This document shows positions 44,847 through 54,229 of a stretch of DNA of 64,000 bases, in pieces (positions within the stretch are counted from its first letter, which is position 1; every line of letters begins with the position of its first letter). The stretch covers positions 1-64,000 of the forward strand of contig NZ_ARQM01000016.1 in the NCBI RefSeq assembly GCF_000385135.1, read 5' to 3'. The notes below the pieces were generated by a model. The model worked only from the letters and a program-made list of their open reading frames with translations. It was not told where the DNA came from and searched no databases. The position numbers and the translations under genes were made by a program. This stretch comes from Promicromonospora sukumoe 327MFSha3.1. GTDB taxonomy: Bacteria > Actinomycetota > Actinomycetes > Actinomycetales > Cellulomonadaceae.

Positions 44847-47800
44847 ATGCAGCGACGCATCCGCTATCTGTCCGGAACGCTCGCCTCGGCCACCGCCCTG
44901 GCGCTCCTGGTTCCCCCGGCGGCGATCGCCGCGCCGGAGCCCGGCGGAGAGGTGCGAGGCACCGTCGTCGCGACGCCCCTCGACGGCACCGCCGACGTCG
45001 TCCCCGTTACGGATTCGGGGGATTCGGGGGATTCGGCGGATCCGGCGGACCCGGCGGACAAGATCAGCCGCGCCGCGGAGAAGACCTTCGCGGCGCGCGG
45101 CACCACCGACTTCTGGCTCCGGTTCGGCGAGCAGCCGGACCTGGAGCCGGCCGACGGGATCACCGTCTGGTCCGAGCGCGGCCGGTACGTCTACGACGCG
45201 CTCACGGCGGCGGCCGAGAAGTCCCAGGCGGGCACGATCGCTGAGCTGGAGAAGGCGGGTGCGGAGTACACCTCGTACTGGGCCGCCAACGCGATCCTCG
45301 TCGAGGACGGGACGCTCGACCAGGCGGTCGAGCTCGCGGCGGACAAGGACGTCGTCGAGGTCCGCCCCACGGTGCGGTACAGCGCCCCGGAGCCCGTCGA
45401 GGTCGCCGACGAGGTGGACGTCGAAGCAGCGGCGGACACCCTGACGACGTGGGGCGTCGGCGCCATCAACGCGGACGACATGTGGGCGCAGGGCTTCACG
45501 GGCGACGGCGTCGTCGTCGCCAACCTGGACTCGGGCGTCGCCCCGCACAGCGCCCTGTCGGAGCAGTACCGCGGCGCCGGGGCGAGCAACCCGAACGCCT
45601 ACAACTACTTCTCCGCCGACGGCCTGATCTACCCGCACGACACCAACGCGGTGAGCCACGGCACCCACACCATGGGCACCATGGTGGGCGGCACGGTCGT
45701 CCGTGAGGACGTGGAGCGGGCGGTCGGCGTCGCGCCGGGCGCGCAGTGGATCGCCGCAGGGGTCGGGGACGACCTGTCCGACGAGAACCTGGTCGCGGCC
45801 GGCCAGTGGCTCCTCGCGCCCTACGACCAGGCCTCCTCGGAGCCCACGCCCGACCCGGCCCGCCGGCCGCACGTGGTCAACAACTCCTGGGGTGCCGAGT
45901 TCTCGACGGACCCCTTCATGGAGAACCTCATCACCGCCTGGGAGGCGGCGGGCATCTTCTCGACCTTCTCCAACGGCAACGCCGGTAAGGCGGGCTGCTC
46001 CTCGGCGGGCAGCCCGGCCTCGCGGCTGGTCAACTACGGCGTCGGCGCGTTCGACATGGAGGGCGCGATCGCGCCCTTCTCGTCGCGGGGCCCCGGCCAG
46101 AGCGGCACCGTCAAGCCCGACATCGCGGCGCCCGGCGTCCACGTGCTGTCGACCACCCGGACCGGCACGGCGTACCTGAACGGCACGTCGATGGCGGCAC
46201 CGCACGTCGCGGGCGCGGTCGCGCTGCTCTGGGACGCCGTCCCCGAGCTCGTCGGCGACGTGCCGGCGACCCGGGCGATCCTCGACGCCTCCGCCCACGA
46301 CGAGGACGACACGAGCTGCGGCGGCACGGCCGACGACAACAACGTCTGGGGCGAGGGCAGGCTCGACGTCCTGGCCGCGTACCGGCTGACCCAGGACGAG
46401 GAGGAGTTCGAGGCCACGCCCGCACCTGTCGTCTCGGGCGACGACTACCGGGTGGGCGTGCCCCTGACCGTGACCACCCCCGCCTGGACGCCCGCCGCCT
46501 CGTTCGGCTACCAGTGGCGCAGGGACGGCAGGGCGATCTCCGGCGCCACGGAGACGACCTACACGCCGACCGCCGCGGACGCCGACACGCGTCTCACGGT
46601 GACCGTCACGGGCACGGCCGACGGCCGCATCCCCACCACCGTGACGAGCGCGGAGACGCGCGAGATCTCCGAAGGCCTCCTGGAATGGTCGACCCCGACG
46701 ATCAGCGGCACCCATCGCGTGGGCTCGACGCTCCGCGCGCACGCGGGCTCATGGACGCCCGGCACCACCTTCACCTACCAGTGGCTGGCGAGCAGCGGGG
46801 AGATCGAGGGCGCCAACGGGCCCACCTTCACGCCGACCAGGGATCAGCTCGGTATGCAGATCACCGTTCAGCTCAACGCGTTCCGGCGAGGCTACCTCCC
46901 GACGCTCGCAACCAGCGAGGGTGACGGAATCCCCACCGTCACATCGGGGCTCATCTCTCAGCCCGATCCGGTGATCCTCGGCCGCGCGACGCCGGGTGCC
47001 ACGCTGACGGCCTCCCGGCCTCCATCCGTGCCCGCGGCGAACTGGGTCTACTACCAGTGGATGCTCGACGGGCAGCCCATCCGGGACGCGACCAAGAGCA
47101 CGCTGACCGTGCAGTCCGCCTGGAAGGGCCAGGTCATCACGGTCCGCGTGATCGTGAAGGCGTCCGCGTACAAGGACACGACCGTCACGTCCGCGGGTTC
47201 GAGGGTCGGGGGTGCCTACACGAAGTCCCCGAACCCGGTGATCTCCGGTACCAAGCGGGTGGGGTCCACGCTCACGGCGACGCGGGGCACCTGGTCGCCC
47301 ACGCCGACGACGTTCTCGTTCCAGTGGTACGCGGACGGCCGGCCGATCTCCGGGGCCACGACCTTCAAGTACACGCTGACGGGCAGCGACTACCAGAAGA
47401 AGATCACCGTGTCCGTGCGCGCCTACCGGGCAGGCTGGGGCACCACGGTGCGGCGCAGCGCGGCGACCGCCGAGGTGCTGGCGTCGGCCGTGCGGTGGCG
47501 AGGCGAGGGCGAGGGACAACCCATCTCGGTGGGGCCGGACGGGCTGCCGAGGACGACCTACATCGCCCAGGCGGGCTCGGCCGAGTGCTTCTGGCAGCAG
47601 AACCAGTTCGGCGGACAGCTCGGTTCCAGTGCCGGATCGGGACAGCGCCTGCTCACCCTGCTGCCCAACGCCACCAACGTCATGGCGAGCGAGAGCTGCG
47701 GGCTCTGGATCAAGTACCACCCCGGCATGGTCAGGCCGAGCGACTCGACCGCCGTGAACGGCGTCTACGTCCTCGGCGACCATCTCGGGCGCGGGGAGTA

Positions 47801-47981
47801 CTCCACCTCGGGCCCGGCCGACGCCGACATCCCGTGCAGGTACTTCTTCTACAAGGACTTCCACGGCAGGGCCTCCTCGGTGATCAGCCGCGGCGTGGTG
47901 CCGGAGGCCACGACCATCACGACGCCGGACTCCGCGACCGGCTTCGAGACCGTCGGCTGCGAGTGGCAGCGGATCAACTGA
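44847..47981 (+). CDS. Secreted S8 serine peptidase with Ig-like modules (C)
   Basis: A 1044-residue exported paralog of A. Signal peptide about 1-31, then a linker with short DSGDSGDSADPADPAD repeats and a propeptide-like domain (FWLRFGEQPDLEPADGITVW). The S8 triad is Asp228 (ANLDSGVA), His271 (SHGTHTMGT) and Ser448 (NGTSMAAPHVAG). Four Ig-like modules and the cysteine-paired tail ending GCEWQRIN follow. The third module differs from that of A (VYYQWMLDGQPIRDAT). It is probably secreted and self-processing. Own promoter-like block upstream; terminator hairpin downstream. Confidence 0.9.
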   Translation: MQRRIRYLSGTLASATALALLVPPAAIAAPEPGGEVRGTVVATPLDGTADVVPVTDSGDSGDSADPADPADKISRAAEKTFAARGTTDFWLRFGEQPDLEPADGITVWSERGRYVYDALTAAAEKSQAGTIAELEKAGAEYTSYWAANAILVEDGTLDQAVELAADKDVVEVRPTVRYSAPEPVEVADEVDVEAAADTLTTWGVGAINADDMWAQGFTGDGVVVANLDSGVAPHSALSEQYRGAGASNPNAYNYFSADGLIYPHDTNAVSHGTHTMGTMVGGTVVREDVERAVGVAPGAQWIAAGVGDDLSDENLVAAGQWLLAPYDQASSEPTPDPARRPHVVNNSWGAEFSTDPFMENLITAWEAAGIFSTFSNGNAGKAGCSSAGSPASRLVNYGVGAFDMEGAIAPFSSRGPGQSGTVKPDIAAPGVHVLSTTRTGTAYLNGTSMAAPHVAGAVALLWDAVPELVGDVPATRAILDASAHDEDDTSCGGTADDNNVWGEGRLDVLAAYRLTQDEEEFEATPAPVVSGDDYRVGVPLTVTTPAWTPAASFGYQWRRDGRAISGATETTYTPTAADADTRLTVTVTGTADGRIPTTVTSAETREISEGLLEWSTPTISGTHRVGSTLRAHAGSWTPGTTFTYQWLASSGEIEGANGPTFTPTRDQLGMQITVQLNAFRRGYLPTLATSEGDGIPTVTSGLISQPDPVILGRATPGATLTASRPPSVPAANWVYYQWMLDGQPIRDATKSTLTVQSAWKGQVITVRVIVKASAYKDTTVTSAGSRVGGAYTKSPNPVISGTKRVGSTLTATRGTWSPTPTTFSFQWYADGRPISGATTFKYTLTGSDYQKKITVSVRAYRAGWGTTVRRSAATAEVLASAVRWRGEGEGQPISVGPDGLPRTTYIAQAGSAECFWQQNQFGGQLGSSAGSGQRLLTLLPNATNVMASESCGLWIKYHPGMVRPSDSTAVNGVYVLGDHLGRGEYSTSGPADADIPCRYFFYKDFHGRASSVISRGVVPEATTITTPDSATGFETVGCEWQRIN

Positions 47982-47985
47982 GCCG

Positions 47986-48041
47986 TCACCCGGGTGCCGG
48001 GCGTGCGGGGGAGACCCTGCGCGCCCGGCCGCACCGGGTGA
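47986..48041 (+). terminator. Terminator after paralog C
   Basis: TCACCCGG (47986) pairs with CCGGGTGA (48034-48041), with inner GCCGGGCG/CGCCCGGC pairing. It starts 4 bases after the stop. Confidence 0.7.
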
Positions 48042-48080
48042 TCTCCTCGGACTTGCGGCGCCGCGACCGGCTGGGAGGGC

Positions 48081-48117
48081 TACGTTCTTGACAAAGTCCT
48101 GCCAGGTGCAGGCCCAG
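48081..48117 (+). promoter_or_regulatory. Conserved promoter-leader block, copy D
   Basis: TACGTT (48081) and, 17 bases later, CCTGC-caggt-GCAGG (48098-48112) followed by CCCAG. The ATG is 46 bases after the hairpin. A TCCTCGGACTT stretch lies about 30 bases upstream of TACGTT. Confidence 0.65.
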
Positions 48118-48158
48118 CGCGCCTGGGCATCCTGGGCGCTCCAGCCCCGGGAGTAGCC

Positions 48159-49583
48159 ATGCACCCACTCATGCGACGCCTCTCCAGAGCCCTGGCCTCG
48201 GCCGCCGCTCTGACGCTCCTCGTGACGCCCGTGGTCGCGGTCGCCGCGACCGACGACCCCCTGGAGTCGTCCACCCCGACGATCGACCCGAACATCAGCG
48301 AACTGGTCCGGGTGGGCGAGACGCTCAGGGCGCGCGCGGGAACGTGGACCTCCGGCACCACCTTCACCTACCAGTGGTTCGCGGACGGCGAGCCGATCAG
48401 CGGCGCGACCGAGTTCGACTTCAGACCGACCGCGGCGGAGCGCGCCAAGCGACTCACCGTCCGGCTCGAGGGCTCCCGGGAGGGCTACACCTCGGTGAGC
48501 CGGACCAGCGGGGCCACGGACGCCGTCGAATGGGGGAGGTTCGCCCAGGCGCCCCCGAGGATCCTCGGCGTCGCGACGCCCGGTGCCACGCTGACCGTCT
48601 TCCGCCCGTCGGCCGTGCCCGCGCCCGACTCCGTCGAGTACCGGTGGTGGCTCGACGGGGAGCGCATCCGGGGCGCGACGCGGACCACGCTGACCGTCAG
48701 GCCCGAGTGGAGAGGTCACCTCATCTCGGTCCGGATGTACCTGACGAAGCCCGGGTACCTGGGGCGGTTGGTCCCGCCGTCCGCGGGCGTGCGGGTCGGG
48801 GGCGCGTACTCGATGTCCCCGAACCCGGTGATCTTCGGCACCAAGCGGGTGGGCTCCACGCTCACGGCGACGCGCGGCACCTGGTCGCCCACGCCGTCGT
48901 CGTTCTCCTTCCAGTGGTACTCCGACGGGCGGCCGATCTCCGGGGCCACGACGTCGAAGTACACGCTGACGGGCAGCGACTACCAGAAGAAGATCACCGT
49001 GATCGTGCGCACCTACCGGGCGGGCTGGGGTACCGCGGCGCGGCGCAGCGCGGCTACCGTCGAGGTGCTGGCGTCGGCCGTGCGGTGGCAGGCCGACGAT
49101 CTCGGCAGGCCCCTCTCCGTGGGGGAGGAGCCGAACGGCGTGGTCCCGACGACCTACATCGCGCAGGCGGGCTCCGGGCCGTGCGTGTGGGTGCGCCAGC
49201 GAAGCGACGGGACCGAGCTCGCCCGGGACGAGGGATCGGGCCAGCGCCTGTTCACGGTTCTTCCCATCGACCACTCCGTGTGGACGAACCACCTCTGCGG
49301 CGTCTGGGTCAAGTACTACCCAGGGATGGTCAGGACCAGCTACTCGACGGCCGCCCACGGCGTCTACGTCCTCGGCGACCACCTCGAGTACGGCACGTAC
49401 TCCACGACCGGCCCGGTCGTCGCCGGCGAGCCGTGCACGTACACCCTCTCCGAGGGCTTCTACGGGGAACCCTCCGTGGTGAGCAGCGGCGTGGTGACGG
49501 AGCCCACGACCATCCGCCTGGACGGCTCCGGCCACGCGTACGGATTCGCGACCGCCGGCTGCGCGTGGCAGCGGATCGACTGA
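48159..49583 (+). CDS. Secreted Ig-like repeat protein, peptidase-less paralog (D)
   Basis: A 474-residue exported protein, built like paralog B: signal peptide (about 1-30), three Ig-like modules (YQWFADGEPISGAT, YRWWLDGERIRGAT, FQWYSDGRPISGAT) and the four-Cys tail ending GCAWQRID. Its first module is almost identical in DNA to that of B over more than 60 bases, showing recent duplication or gene conversion. It lacks the S8 domain. Last member of the array. Confidence 0.85.
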   Translation: MHPLMRRLSRALASAAALTLLVTPVVAVAATDDPLESSTPTIDPNISELVRVGETLRARAGTWTSGTTFTYQWFADGEPISGATEFDFRPTAAERAKRLTVRLEGSREGYTSVSRTSGATDAVEWGRFAQAPPRILGVATPGATLTVFRPSAVPAPDSVEYRWWLDGERIRGATRTTLTVRPEWRGHLISVRMYLTKPGYLGRLVPPSAGVRVGGAYSMSPNPVIFGTKRVGSTLTATRGTWSPTPSSFSFQWYSDGRPISGATTSKYTLTGSDYQKKITVIVRTYRAGWGTAARRSAATVEVLASAVRWQADDLGRPLSVGEEPNGVVPTTYIAQAGSGPCVWVRQRSDGTELARDEGSGQRLFTVLPIDHSVWTNHLCGVWVKYYPGMVRTSYSTAAHGVYVLGDHLEYGTYSTTGPVVAGEPCTYTLSEGFYGEPSVVSSGVVTEPTTIRLDGSGHAYGFATAGCAWQRID

Positions 49584-49599
49584 CCGTCCCCGGGACGTC

Positions 49600-49637
49600 T
49601 CAGACGTGCAGGTCACCCCGGTGATCTGCACGTCTGA
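49600..49637. repeat. Dispersed palindrome, copy 3
   Basis: TCAGACGTGCAGGTCACC and the right arm (49620-49637) pair at 17 of 18 bases around CC. It lies 16 bases after paralog D and may be its terminator. Confidence 0.9.
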
Positions 49638-49686
49638 CACGTTTCCCGGTACTGGGTACTCTGGCGTCCGGCGACCTGGAGGCACC

Positions 49687-50082
49687 TTGTCCGATGCTTG
49701 GCACCCCGACATCAGGCGTGAGCTGCTCCCCGGACCGTCCGAGGTCGTGCTGTCCAACCGCTCCCTCGCCTGCACGCTGACCGGGATCGTTGCCGCGGTC
49801 GTCGTCCTCGCCGTGCTGTTCGTGGAACCGATGCTCTGGGTCTGGGCGCTCGCGCCCGCCGCGGTCGCCGTCGCCTGCATCGCCACGGGCGGGTTCCTGG
49901 ACAGCGCCGCCGCGGCACGGCAGGTGGACGAGGCGCGGGCCGGGTACACGACGGTCCTCACCGAGTCGACCGACCTGGACTTCGTGGACGACCGGACCGC
50001 CCGGCTGGTGCGCCGAGCGGGGGAGCCGCTCACGGTCCACGAGGTTCGTCTCCGGCTCAGGCGCGTCCGAGAGGCGCGGTAG
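49687..50082 (+). CDS. Small membrane protein, unknown function
   Basis: A 131-residue protein with two adjacent hydrophobic helices (about residues 29-52 and 54-74: [20 protein letters not shown] and [19 protein letters not shown]) between soluble ends. The start is TTG at 49687, supported by GGAGG 4 bases upstream. I do not recognise a family. It ends 10 bases before the dipeptidase gene and may be co-transcribed with it. Confidence 0.6.
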   Translation: MSDAWHPDIRRELLPGPSEVVLSNRSLACTLTGIVAAVVVLAVLFVEPMLWVWALAPAAVAVACIATGGFLDSAAAARQVDEARAGYTTVLTESTDLDFVDDRTARLVRRAGEPLTVHEVRLRLRRVREAR

Positions 50083-50092
50083 CGTCGCCCGC

Positions 50093-51232
50093 ATGACGAC
50101 CGCAGACCGCATCACCGCGCTCCTCCAGAAGCACCCCGTCTGGGACGGGCACAACGACCTCCCGTGGGAGCTGCGCATGCAGTCGTCCTACGACCTGGAC
50201 GCGGTCGACATCGCGCAGCGGCTCACCACCACCCACACCGACCTGCCGCGCCTGCGCGAGGGCGGGGTCGGCGCCCAGTTCTGGTCCGTCTTCGTGCCGT
50301 CCGACCTCGCGGTGGGCGCGGCCGTGACCGCCACGCTCGAGCAGATCGACTGCGTGCACCGCATGGTCGAGAAGTACCCGGACAGCCTGCGGCTCGCCCG
50401 GACCGCCGCCGACGTCGAGCAGGCGTGGAGCGAGGGCCGCATCGCGAGCCTGATGGGCGCCGAGGGCGGCCACTCGATCGACGAGTCCCTGGGCGTGCTG
50501 CGCATGCTCCACGCGCTCGGCGTGCGCTACATGACCCTCACGCACAACGACAACGTGCCGTGGGCGGACTCCGCCACCGACGAGGAGGTGCTCGGCGGCC
50601 TCTCGCCGTTCGGCGAGGACGTGGTGCGGGAGATGAACCGCATCGGCATGCTGGTGGACCTGTCGCACACCTCGGCGGGCACCATGCGGCACGCACTGCG
50701 GGTCACGTCGGCCCCGGTGATCTTCAGCCACTCCAGCGCCCGCGCCGTCTGCGACGTCCCGCGCAACGTGCCCGACGACGTCCTCGGCGCCCTCGCGGCC
50801 AACGGCGGCGTCTGCATGGTGACGTTCGTGCCGCAGTTCGTGTCGCCGGCCGTCGCGGAGTGGCGGGCGGAGGGCGCACGTGCGGCCGCGGCAGAGGGCA
50901 TCAGGAACACCGACGTCGTCGCGTTCGAGCCGTTCATGGCACGCTGGCGCGCCGACCACCCGCAGCCGCGCAGCACGCTGGCGGAGGTCGTCGCGCACGT
51001 CGAGCACGTGCGCGAGGTCGCCGGCGTCGACCACGTGGGCCTCGGCGGGGACTACGACGGCACGCCGAACCTGCCCGAGGGGCTGGAGGACGTGACGGGC
51101 TATCCCCGGCTGCTGGCGGCGCTGGCCGACAGGGGCTGGTCGGACGCCGACCTCGGCAAGCTCACCAGCGGCAACGTGCTGCGGGTGCTCCGGGATGCCG
51201 AGCAGGTGGCGGCCCGGGCCGCCGAGGGCTGA
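50093..51232 (+). CDS. M19 membrane dipeptidase homologue
   Basis: A 379-residue zinc dipeptidase of the renal dipeptidase family (M19). Metal ligands are visible: the His-Asp pair in [11 protein letters not shown], Glu in GAEGGHSI, His in VDLSHTS, and the later [28 protein letters not shown] is the family C-terminal mark. It splits dipeptides, probably in the cytoplasm since no signal is seen. It meets the next gene end to end with one base between them. Confidence 0.92.
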   Translation: MTTADRITALLQKHPVWDGHNDLPWELRMQSSYDLDAVDIAQRLTTTHTDLPRLREGGVGAQFWSVFVPSDLAVGAAVTATLEQIDCVHRMVEKYPDSLRLARTAADVEQAWSEGRIASLMGAEGGHSIDESLGVLRMLHALGVRYMTLTHNDNVPWADSATDEEVLGGLSPFGEDVVREMNRIGMLVDLSHTSAGTMRHALRVTSAPVIFSHSSARAVCDVPRNVPDDVLGALAANGGVCMVTFVPQFVSPAVAEWRAEGARAAAAEGIRNTDVVAFEPFMARWRADHPQPRSTLAEVVAHVEHVREVAGVDHVGLGGDYDGTPNLPEGLEDVTGYPRLLAALADRGWSDADLGKLTSGNVLRVLRDAEQVAARAAEG

Positions 51233-51233
51233 C

Positions 51234-51506
51234 TCAGCTGGGGAGCTGAACCACCTTGCGCTGGAAGCCCAGGGCCACCTTCTGCAGGGACTCCAGCGGC
51301 TCCTGCTCGTTGTGGTAGCTGATCTGCCGCAGCATCGACCCGGACGACGCGAGCAGCGCGACGATCACGTCGCGTGCGTCCTCGCGCGTCTCGAGCGCCT
51401 CCTGCAGCAGGTCCTGGACGTGAGGTGATCTGAGGCCGTCTTCTTCGGGATCGAGCAGCGCTGTCAGGAGCGCGATCGACAACGAGCTCCCGTGGATGCT
51501 TGCCAT
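51234..51506 (-). CDS. Small protein, unknown function
   Basis: A 90-residue, mostly helical, soluble protein beginning MASIHGSSLSIALLTALLDP. The ATG at 51506 has a strong ribosome site (GGGGGAG). No recognised domain. It is on the minus strand, downstream of an acetyltransferase but separated from it by a hairpin. Confidence 0.6.
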   Translation of the reverse strand: MASIHGSSLSIALLTALLDPEEDGLRSPHVQDLLQEALETREDARDVIVALLASSGSMLRQISYHNEQEPLESLQKVALGFQRKVVQLPS

Positions 51507-51551
51507 GGTGGTCTCCCCCGGTCGGGGCCCGGGAGTCCCGGGCATCAGGCA

Positions 51552-51571
51552 CCCGCGGGCTGGCCCGCGGG
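51552..51571 (-). terminator. Hairpin between acetyltransferase and small gene
   Basis: CCCGCGGGC and its exact complement are separated by TG. It lies after the minus-strand acetyltransferase, so it may end that transcript. The rest of the gap shows no other feature. Confidence 0.6.
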
Positions 51572-51671
51572 GTACTCGTCCGATGCCCCACCCCCTGTGG
51601 CCTCGGCCGTGCACCCTTGTGTACCGCAGGTCAGGGCGTCGCGCCTGTTGACAGGGGTGAAACAGCCCGGG

Positions 51672-52214
51672 TCAGCCGTGCAGGATGAGCTGGAACACGA
51701 CGTGGTCCTGCCACTCGCCGGCGATCTTGAGGTAGCTGGGCGCGAACCCGATCCGCTCGAACCCGACCTGGGTCAGCACGGCCTGCGACGCCGTGTTGTG
51801 CGGCAGCGTCGCCGCCTGGAGCCGGTGCAGGCCGAGCTCGTCCCGGGAGTGGGCCACCATCGCCTCGACGGCCCGGGTCATCAGGCCGCGCCCGGTGTAG
51901 CCGGCGTCCAGCCAGTAGCCGAGGTGCCCGTTCTCGAAGGCCCCGTGGACGACGTCGGTGAGGTTCAGCCGGCCCACGATCCGCCCGTCCGACTCCAGCA
52001 CGGTGTGCAGCGCGCGGCCGGTCGAGTTGTCCAGGACCTGCGTCCACAGCCGCTCCCGGTGCCAGTCCGCGGTGTAGAACTCCGCGGGCCGCTCGGGCTC
52101 CCAGGGTGCGAGGTGCTCGCGGTTGCGGACGTAGGCGTCGGCGAGCGCGTCGGCGTCGTCCTTGCTGAGCTCGCGCAGCGTGACGTCGTCCGTCAGGAGG
52201 GTCTCGAAGGGCAT
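51672..52214 (-). CDS. RimJ/RimL-family N-acetyltransferase
   Basis: A 180-residue GNAT protein of the RimJ/RimL type. Markers are VTLRELSKDDADALADAYVR, HLGYWLDAGYTGRGLMTRAV (acetyl-CoA loop) and HRLQAATLPHNTASQAVLTQ. Such enzymes acetylate N-termini of ribosomal proteins or small amines. It is divergent from the dnaK operon and begins 45 bases from the first HAIR operator. Confidence 0.85.
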   Translation of the reverse strand: MPFETLLTDDVTLRELSKDDADALADAYVRNREHLAPWEPERPAEFYTADWHRERLWTQVLDNSTGRALHTVLESDGRIVGRLNLTDVVHGAFENGHLGYWLDAGYTGRGLMTRAVEAMVAHSRDELGLHRLQAATLPHNTASQAVLTQVGFERIGFAPSYLKIAGEWQDHVVFQLILHG

Positions 52215-52258
52215 GGCGTCACGATAATCCCGCCGGGAACTATTTCGCCCTCGCCATA

Positions 52259-52279
52259 GTTGAGTGAAGTAGGCTCAAC
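52259..52279. promoter_or_regulatory. HAIR operator 1 (HspR site)
   Basis: TTGAGT-N8-GCTCAA matches the HspR-associated inverted repeat (CTTGAGT-N7-ACTCAAG) with one changed position. It lies about 85 bases before the dnaK start, centred 62 bases upstream of a second site. Confidence 0.88.
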
Positions 52280-52320
52280 TTTACGAGCGTCAGCTTGCTT
52301 CCTCGCGAGCTCCGGCTTAA

Positions 52321-52341
52321 GTTGAGTGCAGCAGACTCAAT
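52321..52341. promoter_or_regulatory. HAIR operator 2 (HspR site)
   Basis: TTGAGT-N7-ACTCAA is a complete HAIR core, 23 bases before the dnaK ATG and just upstream of the AGGAAGG ribosome site. HspR bound here would block the dnaK promoter; release on heat stress gives the feedback loop known in Streptomyces. Confidence 0.93.
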
Positions 52342-52363
52342 CTGTCGTAGGAAGGCAGCAGAC

Positions 52364-54229
52364 ATGGCACGCGCAGTAGGTATCGACCTCGGAACGACGA
52401 ACTCGGTGGTGGCGGTCCTCGAGGGTGGGGAGCCCACCGTCATCGCCAACGCGGAGGGCTCGCGGACCACCCCCTCGGTGGTTGCGTTCTCCAAGACCGG
52501 CGAGGTCCTGGTCGGTGAGGTCGCCAAGCGGCAGGCCGTCACCAACGTGGACCGCACCATCTCCTCGGTCAAGCGCCACATGGGCACGGACTGGACCGTC
52601 GACATCGACGACAAGAAGTACACCGCGCAGGAGATCTCGGCCCGCATCCTGGGCAAGCTCAAGCGCGACGCCGAGGAGTACCTGGGCGAGCCCGTCACCG
52701 AGGCCGTCATCACGGTCCCGGCGTACTTCAACGACGCCGAGCGCCAGGCGACCAAGGACGCCGGCCAGATCGCCGGCCTCGACGTCAAGCGCATCGTCAA
52801 CGAGCCCACCGCGGCCGCGCTCGCCTACGGCCTGGAGAAGGGCAAGGAGGACGAGCTCATCCTCGTCTTCGACCTCGGTGGCGGTACGTTCGACGTCTCC
52901 CTGCTCGAGGTGGGCAAGGACGAGGACGACTTCTCGACCATCCAGGTGCGCGCCACCTCCGGTGACAACCGCCTCGGTGGTGACGACTGGGACCAGCGCG
53001 TCGTGGAGCACCTGATCAAGCAGGTGAAGAACTCCTCGGGCGTCGACCTGTCGAAGGACAAGATCGCCCTGCAGCGCCTCCGCGAGGCCGCCGAGCAGGC
53101 CAAGAAGGAGCTCTCGTCCGCGACGAGCACCAACATCTCGATGCAGTACCTGTCGATGAGCGAGAACGGCCCCATCCACCTGGACGAGAAGCTCACGCGC
53201 GCTCAGTTCCAGCAGATGACGCAGGACCTCATCGACCGCACCAAGGCGCCGTTCCACGCCGTGATCCGTGACGCCGGCATCTCGGTGTCCGACATCGACC
53301 ACGTGGTGCTCGTGGGTGGTTCCACCCGCATGCCCGCCGTGACCGAGGTCGTCAAGGAGCTCACCGGTGGCCGCGAGCCCAACAAGGGCGTGAACCCGGA
53401 CGAGGTCGTCGCCGTCGGCGCCGTGCTGCAGGCCGGTGTCATCTCCGGTGACCGCAAGGACGTGCTGCTGATCGACGTCACCCCGCTGTCCCTCGGTATC
53501 GAGACCAAGGGTGGCGTGATGACCAAGCTCATCGAGCGCAACACCGCGATCCCGACCAAGCGCAGCGAGGTCTTCTCCACGGCCGACGACAACCAGCCGT
53601 CCGTGGCGATCCAGGTGTTCCAGGGCGAGCGCGAGTTCACGCGCGACAACAAGCCGCTAGGCGTCTTCGAGCTCACCGGCATCGCGCCGGCGCCGCGTGG
53701 CGTGCCGCAGATCGAGGTCACCTTCGACATCGACGCGAACGGCATCGTGCACGTGTCCGCCAAGGACCGCGGTACGGGCATGGAGCAGTCGATGAAGATC
53801 ACGGGCGGCTCCGCGCTCCCCAAGGACGACATCGACCGCATGGTCAAGGACGCCGAGACGCACGCCGAGGAGGACAAGAAGCGGCGCGAGGAGGCGGACA
53901 CCCGCAACCAGGCCGAGGCCTTCGCGTACTCCATGGAGAAGCAGATCGCGGACAACCGCGACAAGCTCCCGGCGGAGGTCGTCACCGAGGTCGAGGCCGA
54001 CATCGCCGCCGTGAAGTCCGCGCTGGAGGGCGAGGACGCCGACGCCGTGAAGAGCTCGTACGAGAAGCTCGGCGCGTCGTCGCAGAAGATCGGCGAGGCG
54101 CTGTACGCGGCCGAGCAGCCCGCGGCCCAGGGTGCCGACGGCAACCCGCAGCCGGCGAACGCCCAGTCCGCCAAGGACGAGGACGTCGTCGACGCCGAGA
54201 TCGTGGACGACGAGGACGAGCGCAAGTGA
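52364..54229 (+). CDS. dnaK: Chaperone DnaK (Hsp70)
   Basis: A 621-residue Hsp70. Signatures are [15 protein letters not shown] at the N-terminus, [18 protein letters not shown] and [20 protein letters not shown]; the substrate domain begins after [14 protein letters not shown]. The C-terminus is acidic (VDDEDERK). It folds or protects proteins with DnaJ and GrpE. The ATG is preceded by AGGAAGG. It is the first gene of the HspR-controlled operon and overlaps grpE by 4 bases. Confidence 0.98.
   Translation: MARAVGIDLGTTNSVVAVLEGGEPTVIANAEGSRTTPSVVAFSKTGEVLVGEVAKRQAVTNVDRTISSVKRHMGTDWTVDIDDKKYTAQEISARILGKLKRDAEEYLGEPVTEAVITVPAYFNDAERQATKDAGQIAGLDVKRIVNEPTAAALAYGLEKGKEDELILVFDLGGGTFDVSLLEVGKDEDDFSTIQVRATSGDNRLGGDDWDQRVVEHLIKQVKNSSGVDLSKDKIALQRLREAAEQAKKELSSATSTNISMQYLSMSENGPIHLDEKLTRAQFQQMTQDLIDRTKAPFHAVIRDAGISVSDIDHVVLVGGSTRMPAVTEVVKELTGGREPNKGVNPDEVVAVGAVLQAGVISGDRKDVLLIDVTPLSLGIETKGGVMTKLIERNTAIPTKRSEVFSTADDNQPSVAIQVFQGEREFTRDNKPLGVFELTGIAPAPRGVPQIEVTFDIDANGIVHVSAKDRGTGMEQSMKITGGSALPKDDIDRMVKDAETHAEEDKKRREEADTRNQAEAFAYSMEKQIADNRDKLPAEVVTEVEADIAAVKSALEGEDADAVKSSYEKLGASSQKIGEALYAAEQPAAQGADGNPQPANAQSAKDEDVVDAEIVDDEDERK

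Noticed and set aside
39861-49583. The paralog array as a toxin-antitoxin, polymorphic toxin or phage tail locus
   Set aside because: All four have ordinary signal peptides, no toxin or phage domain is visible, and each has its own promoter-like block and hairpin.
46749-50033. A 1094-codon open frame on the minus strand opposite paralogs C and D
   Set aside because: Antisense of real genes with signal peptides, Ig modules and own ribosome sites; the product is a low-complexity Arg/Gly/Pro string.
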